Shown: positions 1-6,130, counted from the first letter of the stretch. The stretch: DNA of 6,363 nucleotides from Desulfocapsa sulfexigens (GCA_015661935.1 DQVD01000034.1:1-6363), one strand, 5' to 3'. The notes: generated by a model from the letters alone, not told the origin. Program-made: numbers and translations.

Positions 1-227
1 ATTTCTTCTTGTCGTAAACAGGATATCCGATCAACAACAGCCTTGGCTTTATTGTTTAAAGGTGAGTTGCCTGATTTTGTGAACTGAATTTGAAGCGTTA
101 ACGATTACGCTGAATGGTTACCTATTTCTTATTGTTTCTATGCCTGTCCTGCATTTACCTGCCTCTTATCCCATGATTTTTCGCACAGTACTGCATGGAT
201 GGAGAAACAACACGATATTATAAAGAA

Positions 228-243
228 TGTGATGCAGATCACC
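228..243. promoter_or_regulatory. Candidate CRP/FNR-superfamily operator
   Basis: The sequence TGTGATGCAGATCACC carries TGTGA and TCACC half-sites separated by six bases. It matches the general CRP-type pattern TGTGA-N6-TCACA at nine of ten defined positions, and the symmetric core extends to TGTGAT/ATCAC. In sulfate reducers, HcpR and other CRP/FNR relatives recognise palindromes of this shape. A TATAGT hexamer at 270-275 lies at a distance that would centre the site about 46 bp upstream of transcription, close to an activator position. Which regulator binds, and whether the target is ubiB 330 bp downstream or a lost gene, cannot be told. Confidence 0.4.
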
Positions 244-269
244 TGAAAGCTTATTTTCCCATCTCGTTA

Positions 270-275
270 TATAGT
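270..275 (+). promoter_or_regulatory. Possible -10 element downstream of the CRP-like site
   Basis: TATAGT matches the sigma-70 -10 consensus TATAAT at five of six positions. No good -35 hexamer is visible at the right spacing, which would fit an activator-dependent promoter using the palindrome at 228-243. AT-rich DNA gives such hexamers by chance, so this is weak on its own. Confidence 0.25.
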
Positions 276-355
276 GACAGTCAAACATAATCTTTGTAAA
301 TTAATAACTATTCTGGAATATCTATTTCCTATTTAAGAAAAGATTCATTGGATCT

Positions 356-421
356 AACCCTGTTCAGGAAGAAAGGCAGTTCACTGGATAAGTGCCTTAT
401 CAGAAAATTTCTTTGAAAAAA
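356..421 (+). repeat. 66-bp direct repeat, copy 1
   Basis: This segment recurs at 6065-6130 in the same orientation with only two substitutions (392 G versus 6101 T, 397 T versus 6106 A). Similarity resumes after an indel: 447-458 matches 6133-6144 at 11 of 12 bases, so copy 2 lacks about 23 bp present here. The repeat is packed with short inverted repeats: CCTG/CAGG at 359-368, CAGT/ACTG at 377-386, GATAAG/CTTATC at 387-401 and AGAAA/TTTCT at 402-412. The last three abut exactly. It has no long reading frame. It could be an intergenic repeat family, a miniature mobile element or the scar of a duplication. Confidence 0.85.
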
Positions 422-557
422 CAAGAAATGGTTCTGTAAGGCACTAAAAATCAGTCAGATAATAGAGAAAAAAATCAAAGCACACGATATTCCAACGAAT
501 GCGGAGTTTGCAGATTTACGCCGACAAGTTGAAGAGCTGCAGATTGCCTTGAATTAA
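417..557 (+). pseudogene. C-terminal remnant of a phasin-like coiled-coil protein
   Basis: A 46-codon open frame runs from just after a TGA (414-416) to a TAA at 555-557 and contains no ATG, GTG or TTG that would give a normal start. Its second half reads like a protein end: a basic helix, then IPTNAEFADLRRQVEELQIAL, where D-I-P-T is followed by heptad-like leucines and a charged coiled coil. This 'IPT-x-x-EF-x-x-L-x-x-x-V-x-x-L' layout is what I know from the C-termini of phasin (PhaF/PhaI-like) proteins, which bind polyhydroxyalkanoate granules and are typically 100 residues or more. The N-terminal helix-rich part is absent, and repeat copy 1 lies immediately upstream, as if the 5' half had been lost there. 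The family name is from pattern memory. It might also be a small gene using a non-standard start. Confidence 0.4.
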
Positions 558-602
558 AAAACCGGGAGCATGATCCAAGTCACACAATAATGACGTGAAC
601 CT

Positions 603-2300
603 ATGATCAGTATCAGAAAAATTGGGGCTATAGGTCGAACCTACAGGCATCTCAATAGATATCAACGAATACTACGGATTCTGTTTAAATACGGATTTGA
701 CGACCTTATTGAAGGTCTGCGTATAGATCAATACCTGGACACAGGGCTGAAGATGATCAACAGAAATCCGCGGGAAGAGCTGGAAAAGCACTCCCGGCCT
801 GAAAGATTTCGCATGGCCCTGGAAGAGTTGGGACCAACTTTTATCAAGCTGGGCCAGGTACTCTCCACTCGCCCTGATCTCATCTCACCTAAGTATTTAT
901 ATGAATTGGCCAAGTTGCAAGATGATGTCCCGCCTTTCCCTTTTGCTGAAGTAGAAGAAATTTTTCTAGCCGAAACCGGTAAAAAGCCAAATGAGCTGTT
1001 TCAAAAGTTTGACGAACAGCCCATGGCAGCAGCATCCATAGGCCAGGTTCATCGGGGCCGACTTCAGGACGGCACGGAAGTGGTAATTAAAGTTCAGCGA
1101 CCAGACATCGAAAGCATCATTGCCGTTGACTTGGAGATTCTAGCGCATCTTGCGTCACTTATGGAGCAATACCTGGAAGAACTCCAGGGGCATCGGCCTT
1201 CTGCTGTTGTTGACGAGTTTGCAAGGAGCTTGTCACTGGAGATTGACTACACGGTTGAAATAGCCAATGTCCAACGTTTTGCGCGACAATTCAGGAACAA
1301 TAAAACCATTTACGTTCCTCTTGTTTATGCAGACTTAAGTACCGAACGTATCCTGACCATGGAATTTATTGATGGGATCAAAACCTCAAAGGTAGATGCC
1401 TTGCGCAGCAAGGGCTATGACCTGCATCTGATCGCCGAACATGGCGCAAACCTGGTTATGGAACAAATTTTTGTGCATGGATTTTTTCATGGAGATCCCC
1501 ACCCGGGTAATATTTTCATTCTTCCTGACAATATCACCTGTTTTCTTGATTTTGGTATGATGGGACGGCTTACCCGTCAAGACCGGGAAGATTTCACCGA
1601 TCTTATGCTCTCCATTGTAACGAAAAACGATCGCAGGATAACAGATGGTGTCCTCAATATAACCACCCAATTCGGTGAGGTTGACCGTGATGCGCTCAGC
1701 CTTGACCTTGCTGACTTTTTAGACCGCTTCCTGTACCTTCCTCTAAAAGATTTGCAGGCTGGAAAAATACTCCAGGAACTCCTTGAGCTTGTTCAACGTC
1801 ACAGCCTCAGTATTAAGCCGAATCTCTACTTGATGATCAAGACACTCTCCACCATTGAAGGTGTTGGTTTAATGCTTTATCCGGACCTTGAGCTCATCAA
1901 ACTGGCAGAGCCCTATATAAAGAAGGTAACAAAAGAGCGTTTACGGCCTGGCCGTCTTGCTGAAGAAATTGGCGAGATAAGTGGTGAATATCTGAAACTT
2001 ATTCAGGAGATGCCGGAAGAAGCCCGAGGTATTCTAAGGCAACTGAGTGCGGGCAGGATGAAGCTTGAATTTGAGCATCGTGGCCTGGGTAGGCTCGCAA
2101 AAGCTCTTGATCAAGTCTCCAATCGTATTGCCTTTGCCATCGTCCTGGCTGCACAGATTATTGGTTCATCTTTGATTATTCTGTCCGATATTCCACCCAA
2201 ATGGAACGGGATACCCATTATCGGTCTGGCAGGTTTTCTTTTAGCGGGAATTATGGGATTCTGGTTGCTGGTTTCGATTATCCGGCATGGGCGTATGTAA
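603..2300 (+). CDS. ubiB: ABC1/UbiB (AarF) family atypical protein kinase-like protein
   Basis: This 565-residue protein has the complete signature of the ABC1/ADCK/UbiB family. The KxGQ motif lies at residues 82-85 in a stretch reading IKLGQVLSTRPDLI. The alanine-rich nucleotide loop AAASIGQVH is near 142-150 and the ATP-site lysine in VIKVQRP is K163. The ExD motif is E213-D215, the catalytic loop HGDPHPGN is 296-303, and the metal-binding DFG is 316-318. Two hydrophobic helices at about 509-528 and 538-560 form the usual C-terminal membrane anchor. Family members support ubiquinone biosynthesis; in an anaerobe the partner would more likely be menaquinone or lipid metabolism (inference). 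The start at ATG 603 is chosen because the N-terminus SIRKIGxIGRTYRHLNRY is typical of bacterial homologues. No clear Shine-Dalgarno precedes it. Length is normal for the family. It stands alone, convergent with the aldolase gene. Confidence 0.95.
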   Translation: MISIRKIGAIGRTYRHLNRYQRILRILFKYGFDDLIEGLRIDQYLDTGLKMINRNPREELEKHSRPERFRMALEELGPTFIKLGQVLSTRPDLISPKYLYELAKLQDDVPPFPFAEVEEIFLAETGKKPNELFQKFDEQPMAAASIGQVHRGRLQDGTEVVIKVQRPDIESIIAVDLEILAHLASLMEQYLEELQGHRPSAVVDEFARSLSLEIDYTVEIANVQRFARQFRNNKTIYVPLVYADLSTERILTMEFIDGIKTSKVDALRSKGYDLHLIAEHGANLVMEQIFVHGFFHGDPHPGNIFILPDNITCFLDFGMMGRLTRQDREDFTDLMLSIVTKNDRRITDGVLNITTQFGEVDRDALSLDLADFLDRFLYLPLKDLQAGKILQELLELVQRHSLSIKPNLYLMIKTLSTIEGVGLMLYPDLELIKLAEPYIKKVTKERLRPGRLAEEIGEISGEYLKLIQEMPEEARGILRQLSAGRMKLEFEHRGLGRLAKALDQVSNRIAFAIVLAAQIIGSSLIILSDIPPKWNGIPIIGLAGFLLAGIMGFWLLVSIIRHGRM

Positions 2301-2375
2301 TCGTAGAGTATACTGGCCACAAGGCCTACCAACTATAACACCCAGAAGCCTGACGAAATATTGGAAAACGGTATA
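2301..2375. other. Convergent intergenic spacer
   Basis: Only 75 bp separate the stop of the UbiB-like gene from the stop of the minus-strand aldolase gene. A short GGCC-ACAA-GGCC hairpin at 2315-2326 is present but has just four stem pairs and no T-tract on either side, so a bidirectional intrinsic terminator cannot be supported. Confidence 0.5.
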
Positions 2376-3539
2376 TCAACAACGCCTAGCCCTGGCAAAG
2401 TATTCCTCTCGGCACATATTTTCAATTTCGAGAAGATGTTTGAATGCCTCATTAAAATCCTTTCTCGCCACTGTAAACAGGCCATGGCCCCAAACAATAA
2501 CACCCCTTTTGTTTTGAATTGCAGGGGGCAGGGTATGGCAGAGACCGGTGGGGCCGGTGCCAACTTCTCCGGGAACAATGGGAATATCCTTTATTAATCG
2601 TTTCCCGGTGCATTTAATATGGCACTGACCACGGTTGATGCAATCAAAATCACTGCAATCCATGGACAGAATAACCGCAAACTTCGGATGTCCATGCAGG
2701 ATGGCACGATTATCTGTGTTTTTATAAATTTCGTCATGCGCCACCAATTCACTGGAGGCGGTTATCCCTGCACAGGATGAGTCATCCATGGGACAGGGGT
2801 CGATACAGCCGACCAAAGCATCGAGAGAGCTTCCGGTCTGGCTGATATAGATTGTCTGGCTAATACGATAGGATATATTGCCGAAATAGGAATCGACCAG
2901 TCCATAGTCCACTGTAAAACGACCGGCCTCGATGATGGCTTGGTAGACCTGCTGTTCACTGTTGAAGGGGCCAGTCGCCAATACTGGTGTTGTCCTGTGT
3001 GGCGGCTCAAGCTCCGCAACCGCCTTATCAAATGCTCGCTGCTGTTCCTTTGTGATTGTGCCTTGCCTGCAGTCGGCCAGATAGTCTGCAAAAAAGAGGA
3101 CGAAAGCACTGAAACAAACGGAACTGAGGCTGACAAATGCCTGCTCAGGGCTGACACCACCAAAGGTGATCAGCCGGATATTGTTGTCTGAAGCAACGAC
3201 CACAGATTTGCGTTCACGCAGATGGGTAAGGATTGACGCAGATGCAAAGTCCCTGATCACAGGCACATCATGAAGAAAGGTACGTGTTTCGCAATCGCCA
3301 GGCGTTATGGTTTCAGGATAACGGCTGGTCAGAAACCGAAAAATTGTCAGATAAGGTTCTGCCGGTTCGACACAGATCAAAGAGTTTATATTCATACCAC
3401 CCAGAACCTGCTCTAAGATCGGGATATCATCGTCAGGCCGATTCCAGACCACCTCGTCGTCCAGGCCGCAAACAAGAGGATTCTCAGCTAGTCCTGCAGA
3501 AATTAATTTCCCGGCGTATTTCTTTACGAGTTGTTCCAT
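2376..3539 (-). CDS. Two-domain class II aldolase/adducin family protein, cysteine-rich
   Basis: The C-terminal half (about residues 195-387) of this 387-residue protein is a class II aldolase/adducin domain. It has GLVDSYFGNIS (213-223), the SQTGSSLDAL phosphate-loop-like stretch, the likely catalytic glutamate E264 in ASSE, and three probable metal-ligand histidines: H282 and H284 in HGHP and H352 in WGHG. Family enzymes use a divalent metal, usually zinc, to cleave or form sugar-phosphate aldols or act as epimerases; the substrate here is unknown. Two extra cysteine groups stand out: C245, C249, C256 and C295, C300, C306, C310. The N-terminal half (1-165) is not clearly identifiable but may be a degenerate aldolase-like domain without the histidines. 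ATG 3539 lies 16 bp inside the end of the AOR gene, with a GGGG stretch five bases upstream as a weak ribosome site, pointing to translational coupling. Single-domain relatives are usually 200-260 residues. Confidence 0.85.
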   Translation of the reverse strand: MEQLVKKYAGKLISAGLAENPLVCGLDDEVVWNRPDDDIPILEQVLGGMNINSLICVEPAEPYLTIFRFLTSRYPETITPGDCETRTFLHDVPVIRDFASASILTHLRERKSVVVASDNNIRLITFGGVSPEQAFVSLSSVCFSAFVLFFADYLADCRQGTITKEQQRAFDKAVAELEPPHRTTPVLATGPFNSEQQVYQAIIEAGRFTVDYGLVDSYFGNISYRISQTIYISQTGSSLDALVGCIDPCPMDDSSCAGITASSELVAHDEIYKNTDNRAILHGHPKFAVILSMDCSDFDCINRGQCHIKCTGKRLIKDIPIVPGEVGTGPTGLCHTLPPAIQNKRGVIVWGHGLFTVARKDFNEAFKHLLEIENMCREEYFARARRC

Positions 3540-5308
3540 GCAAGCCCCAGCTCTTTCGATTTTTCTTTTGTTGCCCTGCCATCTTCATCAAGACCACGAA
3601 TCCTGTAATAACGACTGCGAGCCTCAAGAAAGGCTTCCCGGTCAAGGGGTCTGACCTCTATGCCATTACCGCTTGTTCCTGCCTCGGTAAAAAACCTGCC
3701 GGGCAGGTCATCATCTTTGGCTTCAAATCCGTTCAGGCTGTTCATCAAGCGCTCAAGGTAATAGATGCGCTCGCCGACCTTTAACAGATCCTGGGCCGTA
3801 GCAGCTACTCCGGTTACAGCGCTGAAAGCCCCGGCATACTCTTCAAGTCCGGCTCCTAAAAAGATGAACTTACAAGCAGTGAGCGAATCAACGATTGCAT
3901 TCTGATCCTCTGCAATCTTAATGATCCTTGCCTTACCGCTGAAGGTAAAACGATCGGTGGCAACGGGTTTACGCAAAATTTCATGGCTGACAGGATAGGC
4001 CCGTAAATGACACCCTCCACGGGTAGCAAGAGCGTAAGCCAGAGACATGCCGTATGCCCCCCGAGGATCGTAGGCGGGCAGTTCCAGGCCCTTAACACTC
4101 ATTGAAGCAGTTTGTTGGTTATGGCTTGAGGCGTAGTGAAAAGAGCCTTTGCCAAGCTGCCTGCCAAGTTCAGTAGATCCCTGGCCGATTTCCTCCAGCA
4201 ACGGTATAAGCCGGCCAGACAGATCCTTAGTGCCGGATATTTCTTTGTAACAGGCAAGCGTTGCAGCAGCAGAAATTGTGTCCATACCATAGTGATTGCA
4301 GAGCGTATTGGCCTGCATAACAAGATCCATGTCCGTATTGTCAATGAGAGCGGTGAAATGAGACATAGTTTCAAACTCAGGCATGGAAGAACCGACATAC
4401 CCTGCGCTACGTCCGATTTTCTTGCAACGGATATGGCAGCCCATACAGCCATGCTTGCCCGGATCGTATCGTTTTTTGTATGCATGGGCATTGAGCTCAG
4501 AGGCCCTGTCAAAATGGGTCTTGCGGAAGTTATCCGTTGGCATCATACGCCGCGAATCCATCAAGTCATAAATGGATCCTGTGCCAAAGCAGGAAAACCC
4601 GTGCTGGCCCATGAGGATTGGAGAAGCTGCGGTGAGCCTGAGAATTTCTTCGCGAGCTGCATACAATTTTTTCCTATCGTGAATCCTGACCTTGCTACTG
4701 CCCTGCACTGAAAGATATTTGAGTTTTTTGGCTGCAAAACAGAGTCCGATACCTGTTCGGCCGGCAACATGATGTTTATCAACCATGACGGCTGCAAAAC
4801 AGACTCCATTCTCTGCAGCTGGACCAATGGTGGCAACTGATCGGCCACCATCTGCCAACAAGCTGAAAACAGTTGCCGTATCCTTTCCCCAAAGCTCTCC
4901 AGCATCAACGATCCGAACCTTGTCATCGTCTATCTCAATCCCACATGGCGTCTCCGACTGACCGGTGATGACGATCCCATCCCACCCGGCCCGTTTTAAC
5001 TGAAAGCCAATACGGCCTCCCACCGAGGTGTCTGCAATTGTTCCGGTAAGTGGTGATCGTGACATAATAGTTGAACGACCAGAAGTTGGAGCAGCTGTCC
5101 CAACCAGGGGACCGGTAAAAATAAGCAGTGGCATACGTGGATGATTCCAGGAGAGAGTCACCTTGGGTCTGAGGTAATACCCTGCCAACCCTTTGCCGCC
5201 AATGTATTTATGATAGACTTCGGTCTCTGGCCTGAGAGCATCAATAGAGGCCGTATCAAGATCAATATGGAGAATTTTGCCAGTCCAGCCGTTTGGGGAA
5301 GTAAGCAC
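3524..5308 (-). CDS. Aldehyde:ferredoxin oxidoreductase (AOR) family tungsto/molybdo-enzyme
   Basis: This 594-residue protein matches the AOR family over its full length (usual size about 600). The N-terminus NGWTGKILHIDL and the IGGKGLAGYYL and GPLVGTAAPTSGR stretches are typical of the cofactor-binding domain. The [4Fe-4S] ligands are C288, C291 and C295 in GCMGCHIRC plus C479 in VDSLTAC. Pterin-binding motifs are NHYGMD (338-343) and DSLTAC (474-479). E313 in PEFET and H434 in RGGCHLR correspond to conserved active-site residues of Pyrococcus AOR. Family members oxidise aldehydes to carboxylic acids in the cytoplasm and reduce ferredoxin, using a bis-pyranopterin W or Mo. The GTG at 5308 is the only plausible start: an in-frame TAG lies five codons upstream and the motif-bearing N-terminus follows at once. 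No Shine-Dalgarno is seen. The downstream aldolase gene overlaps by 16 bp, so the two are co-transcribed. Specific substrate is unknown, and W-enzyme subfamilies such as formaldehyde or benzoyl-CoA-type relatives are alternatives. Confidence 0.93.
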   Translation of the reverse strand: MLTSPNGWTGKILHIDLDTASIDALRPETEVYHKYIGGKGLAGYYLRPKVTLSWNHPRMPLLIFTGPLVGTAAPTSGRSTIMSRSPLTGTIADTSVGGRIGFQLKRAGWDGIVITGQSETPCGIEIDDDKVRIVDAGELWGKDTATVFSLLADGGRSVATIGPAAENGVCFAAVMVDKHHVAGRTGIGLCFAAKKLKYLSVQGSSKVRIHDRKKLYAAREEILRLTAASPILMGQHGFSCFGTGSIYDLMDSRRMMPTDNFRKTHFDRASELNAHAYKKRYDPGKHGCMGCHIRCKKIGRSAGYVGSSMPEFETMSHFTALIDNTDMDLVMQANTLCNHYGMDTISAAATLACYKEISGTKDLSGRLIPLLEEIGQGSTELGRQLGKGSFHYASSHNQQTASMSVKGLELPAYDPRGAYGMSLAYALATRGGCHLRAYPVSHEILRKPVATDRFTFSGKARIIKIAEDQNAIVDSLTACKFIFLGAGLEEYAGAFSAVTGVAATAQDLLKVGERIYYLERLMNSLNGFEAKDDDLPGRFFTEAGTSGNGIEVRPLDREAFLEARSRYYRIRGLDEDGRATKEKSKELGLAWNNS

Positions 5309-5360
5309 GATATTTTTTATCTAGTCAATAGTGAGTGAATTTGGGTAATTTCCTGCCAGG

Positions 5361-5389
5361 ACCATAATATATTCCGTCTGTCCAATCAA
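5361..5389 (-). promoter_or_regulatory. Candidate sigma-70 promoter for the AOR-aldolase operon
   Basis: On the minus strand TTGATT (5389-5384) and TATGGT (5366-5361) are separated by exactly 17 bp, and match the -35 and -10 consensus at four of six positions each. This would start transcription about 45-50 bp upstream of the GTG at 5308. The match is modest and the DNA is AT-rich. A second possibility is a TAGATA hexamer very close to the GTG, which would give an almost leaderless transcript and fit the missing Shine-Dalgarno. Confidence 0.3.
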
Positions 5390-5412
5390 CCTGTGCGCAA
5401 GTAACCTCATGG

Positions 5413-5802
5413 TTGATCGGGATCAGATCAGCTGATCAGCTAACGACTCATCCCCTGAGGAGCAGCCTTTTTGAAACTTTTATTATCGGTGAATTGATTA
5501 AATCCAGATTCAACCAGGGAGAAAAAGCTGATCTTTTCTTCTGGAAAGACTCCAATGGGAATGAGGTGGATATCATTGCCGAACAGTCAGGGAGACTGGT
5601 TCCTCTGGAAATAAAATCAGGAAAAACTATCAGCTCGGACTCTACTAAAGGGTTAAAAAAATATATGTCTCTGGCCGTCCGGGACGCAATTACCCCTACC
5701 CTGATCTATGGCGGTAGCGACAACTACAATAAACAGGATATACATATAACATCCTGGAAGAAGAGCGGAACCATCCTTAAAGGAGATCACTGTGAAGAGT
5801 AA
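5413..5802 (+). pseudogene. C-terminal fragment of a DUF4143-type AAA ATPase (PD-(D/E)xK-like domain)
   Basis: The 129 residues match the end of the ATP-binding proteins with a C-terminal DUF4143 domain, which are normally about 380-420 residues. Recognisable parts are GIRSADQLTTHPLRSSLFE, where the family has G-I-x-S-x-x-Q-L-x-x-H-P-x-R-G-x-L-F-E, then FFWKDSNGNEVDIIAE and VPLEIKSGKTIS. The E21, D53 and E66-x-K68 residues form a restriction-endonuclease-like pattern. The Walker A/B ATPase module and most of DUF4143 are absent: no P-loop frame exists between 5309 and 5412, and the next gene upstream points the other way. The frame opens at TTG 5413 without a ribosome site and is blocked by a TAA at 5365-5367. 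I read this as a 5'-truncated remnant, though expression as a lone nuclease-fold protein cannot be excluded. Its stop overlaps the start of the small membrane protein by 11 bp. Confidence 0.75.
5779..5785 (+). promoter_or_regulatory. Strong Shine-Dalgarno fixing the GTG start at 5792
   Basis: AAAGGAG sits six bases upstream of the GTG at 5792, inside the end of the DUF4143 fragment. It is the best ribosome binding site in the window and supports the GTG as a true start. Confidence 0.7.
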
Positions 5803-6019
5803 ACTATGGTGGACAGGACAATGCCTATTGGCTCTGGTAGCAACTTTTTTTCTATCTTATGGTGTTAGTTTGTTTATAGCTGCATACAAGCTGAACGATC
5901 CTTTCTATTTCATCTTGATGATTTTTGCGTCTAATCTCATCATCCTCATCAATGCTACACTGCTGATTGGCTTCGTTTATCGAATGATTAATGTATATAA
6001 GTTCTTAAAAAAAATCTGA
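5792..6019 (+). CDS. Small two-helix membrane protein of unknown function
   Basis: This 75-residue protein starts at GTG, six bases after AAAGGAG, and ends at a TGA. It has a short basic N-terminus (MKSK), a hydrophobic helix at about 9-31 and a second long one at about 38-65. A short polar turn around K33-D36 separates them, and the C-terminus is basic (YKFLKKI). By the positive-inside rule both ends would face the cytoplasm, with a hairpin through the inner membrane. No catalytic motif or family is recognised. The gene overlaps the DUF4143 fragment by 11 bp, so it may once have been translationally coupled to the intact upstream gene. The good ribosome site and uninterrupted frame suggest it is still a real gene even though its neighbour looks broken. 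Confidence 0.65.
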   Translation: MKSKLWWTGQCLLALVATFFLSYGVSLFIAAYKLNDPFYFILMIFASNLIILINATLLIGFVYRMINVYKFLKKI

Positions 6020-6064
6020 CAGCTAAGGATTCAATCAAAATACGACCACATACATAAGAAAACG

Positions 6065-6130
6065 AACCCTGTTCAGGAAGAAAGGCAGTTCACTGGATAA
6101 TTGCCATATCAGAAAATTTCTTTGAAAAAA
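6065..6130 (+). repeat. 66-bp direct repeat, copy 2
   Basis: It is identical to 356-421 at 64 of 66 positions and in the same orientation, 5.7 kb away. Both differences (6101 T, 6106 A) fall in the arms of the central inverted repeat, reducing it from GATAAG/CTTATC to GATA/TATC, while the neighbouring CAGT/ACTG and AGAAA/TTTCT pairs are kept. It begins 45 bp after the stop of the small membrane protein and is followed by AAAATCAGGCAG, which resembles the sequence beyond copy 1 after a 23-bp indel. Confidence 0.85.

Larger units (their letters stand above)
1..355. other. AT-rich leader region without a convincing gene
   Basis: No start-to-stop reading frame of useful length is visible on either strand. 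Frame +1 is open from the window edge to a TGA at 85-87 (28 codons) and could be the tail of an upstream gene, but nothing in it is recognisable. From about 88 to 355 all frames are closed by frequent stops. The stretch holds the CRP/FNR-like palindrome at 228-243 and a possible -10 element at 270-275, both listed separately. Base composition is clearly more AT-rich than in the coding regions that follow. Confidence 0.5.

Noticed and set aside
94..111. AGCGT/ACGCT hairpin with an eight-base loop
   Set aside because: Five pairs with a long loop in AT-rich DNA and no T-run; expected by chance.
2315..2326. GGCC-ACAA-GGCC as a terminator between convergent genes
   Set aside because: Only four stem pairs and no T-tract on either strand.
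2287..2597. Short plus-strand frames after ubiB
   Set aside because: They overlap the end of ubiB or the minus-strand aldolase gene, and lack motifs and ribosome sites.
3284..3784. 166-codon plus-strand open frame across the aldolase-AOR junction
   Set aside because: It is antisense to two real genes, with low-complexity Arg/Pro-rich content typical of shadow frames.
4136..4711. 191-codon plus-strand open frame
   Set aside because: It lies wholly antisense to the well-supported AOR gene and shows no recognisable protein features.
5426..5441. Overlapping 12-bp palindromes around GATCAGCTGATC as an operator
   Set aside because: They lie inside the coding remnant, where the residues match the DUF4143 family, so they are explained by coding sequence and GATC microrepeats.
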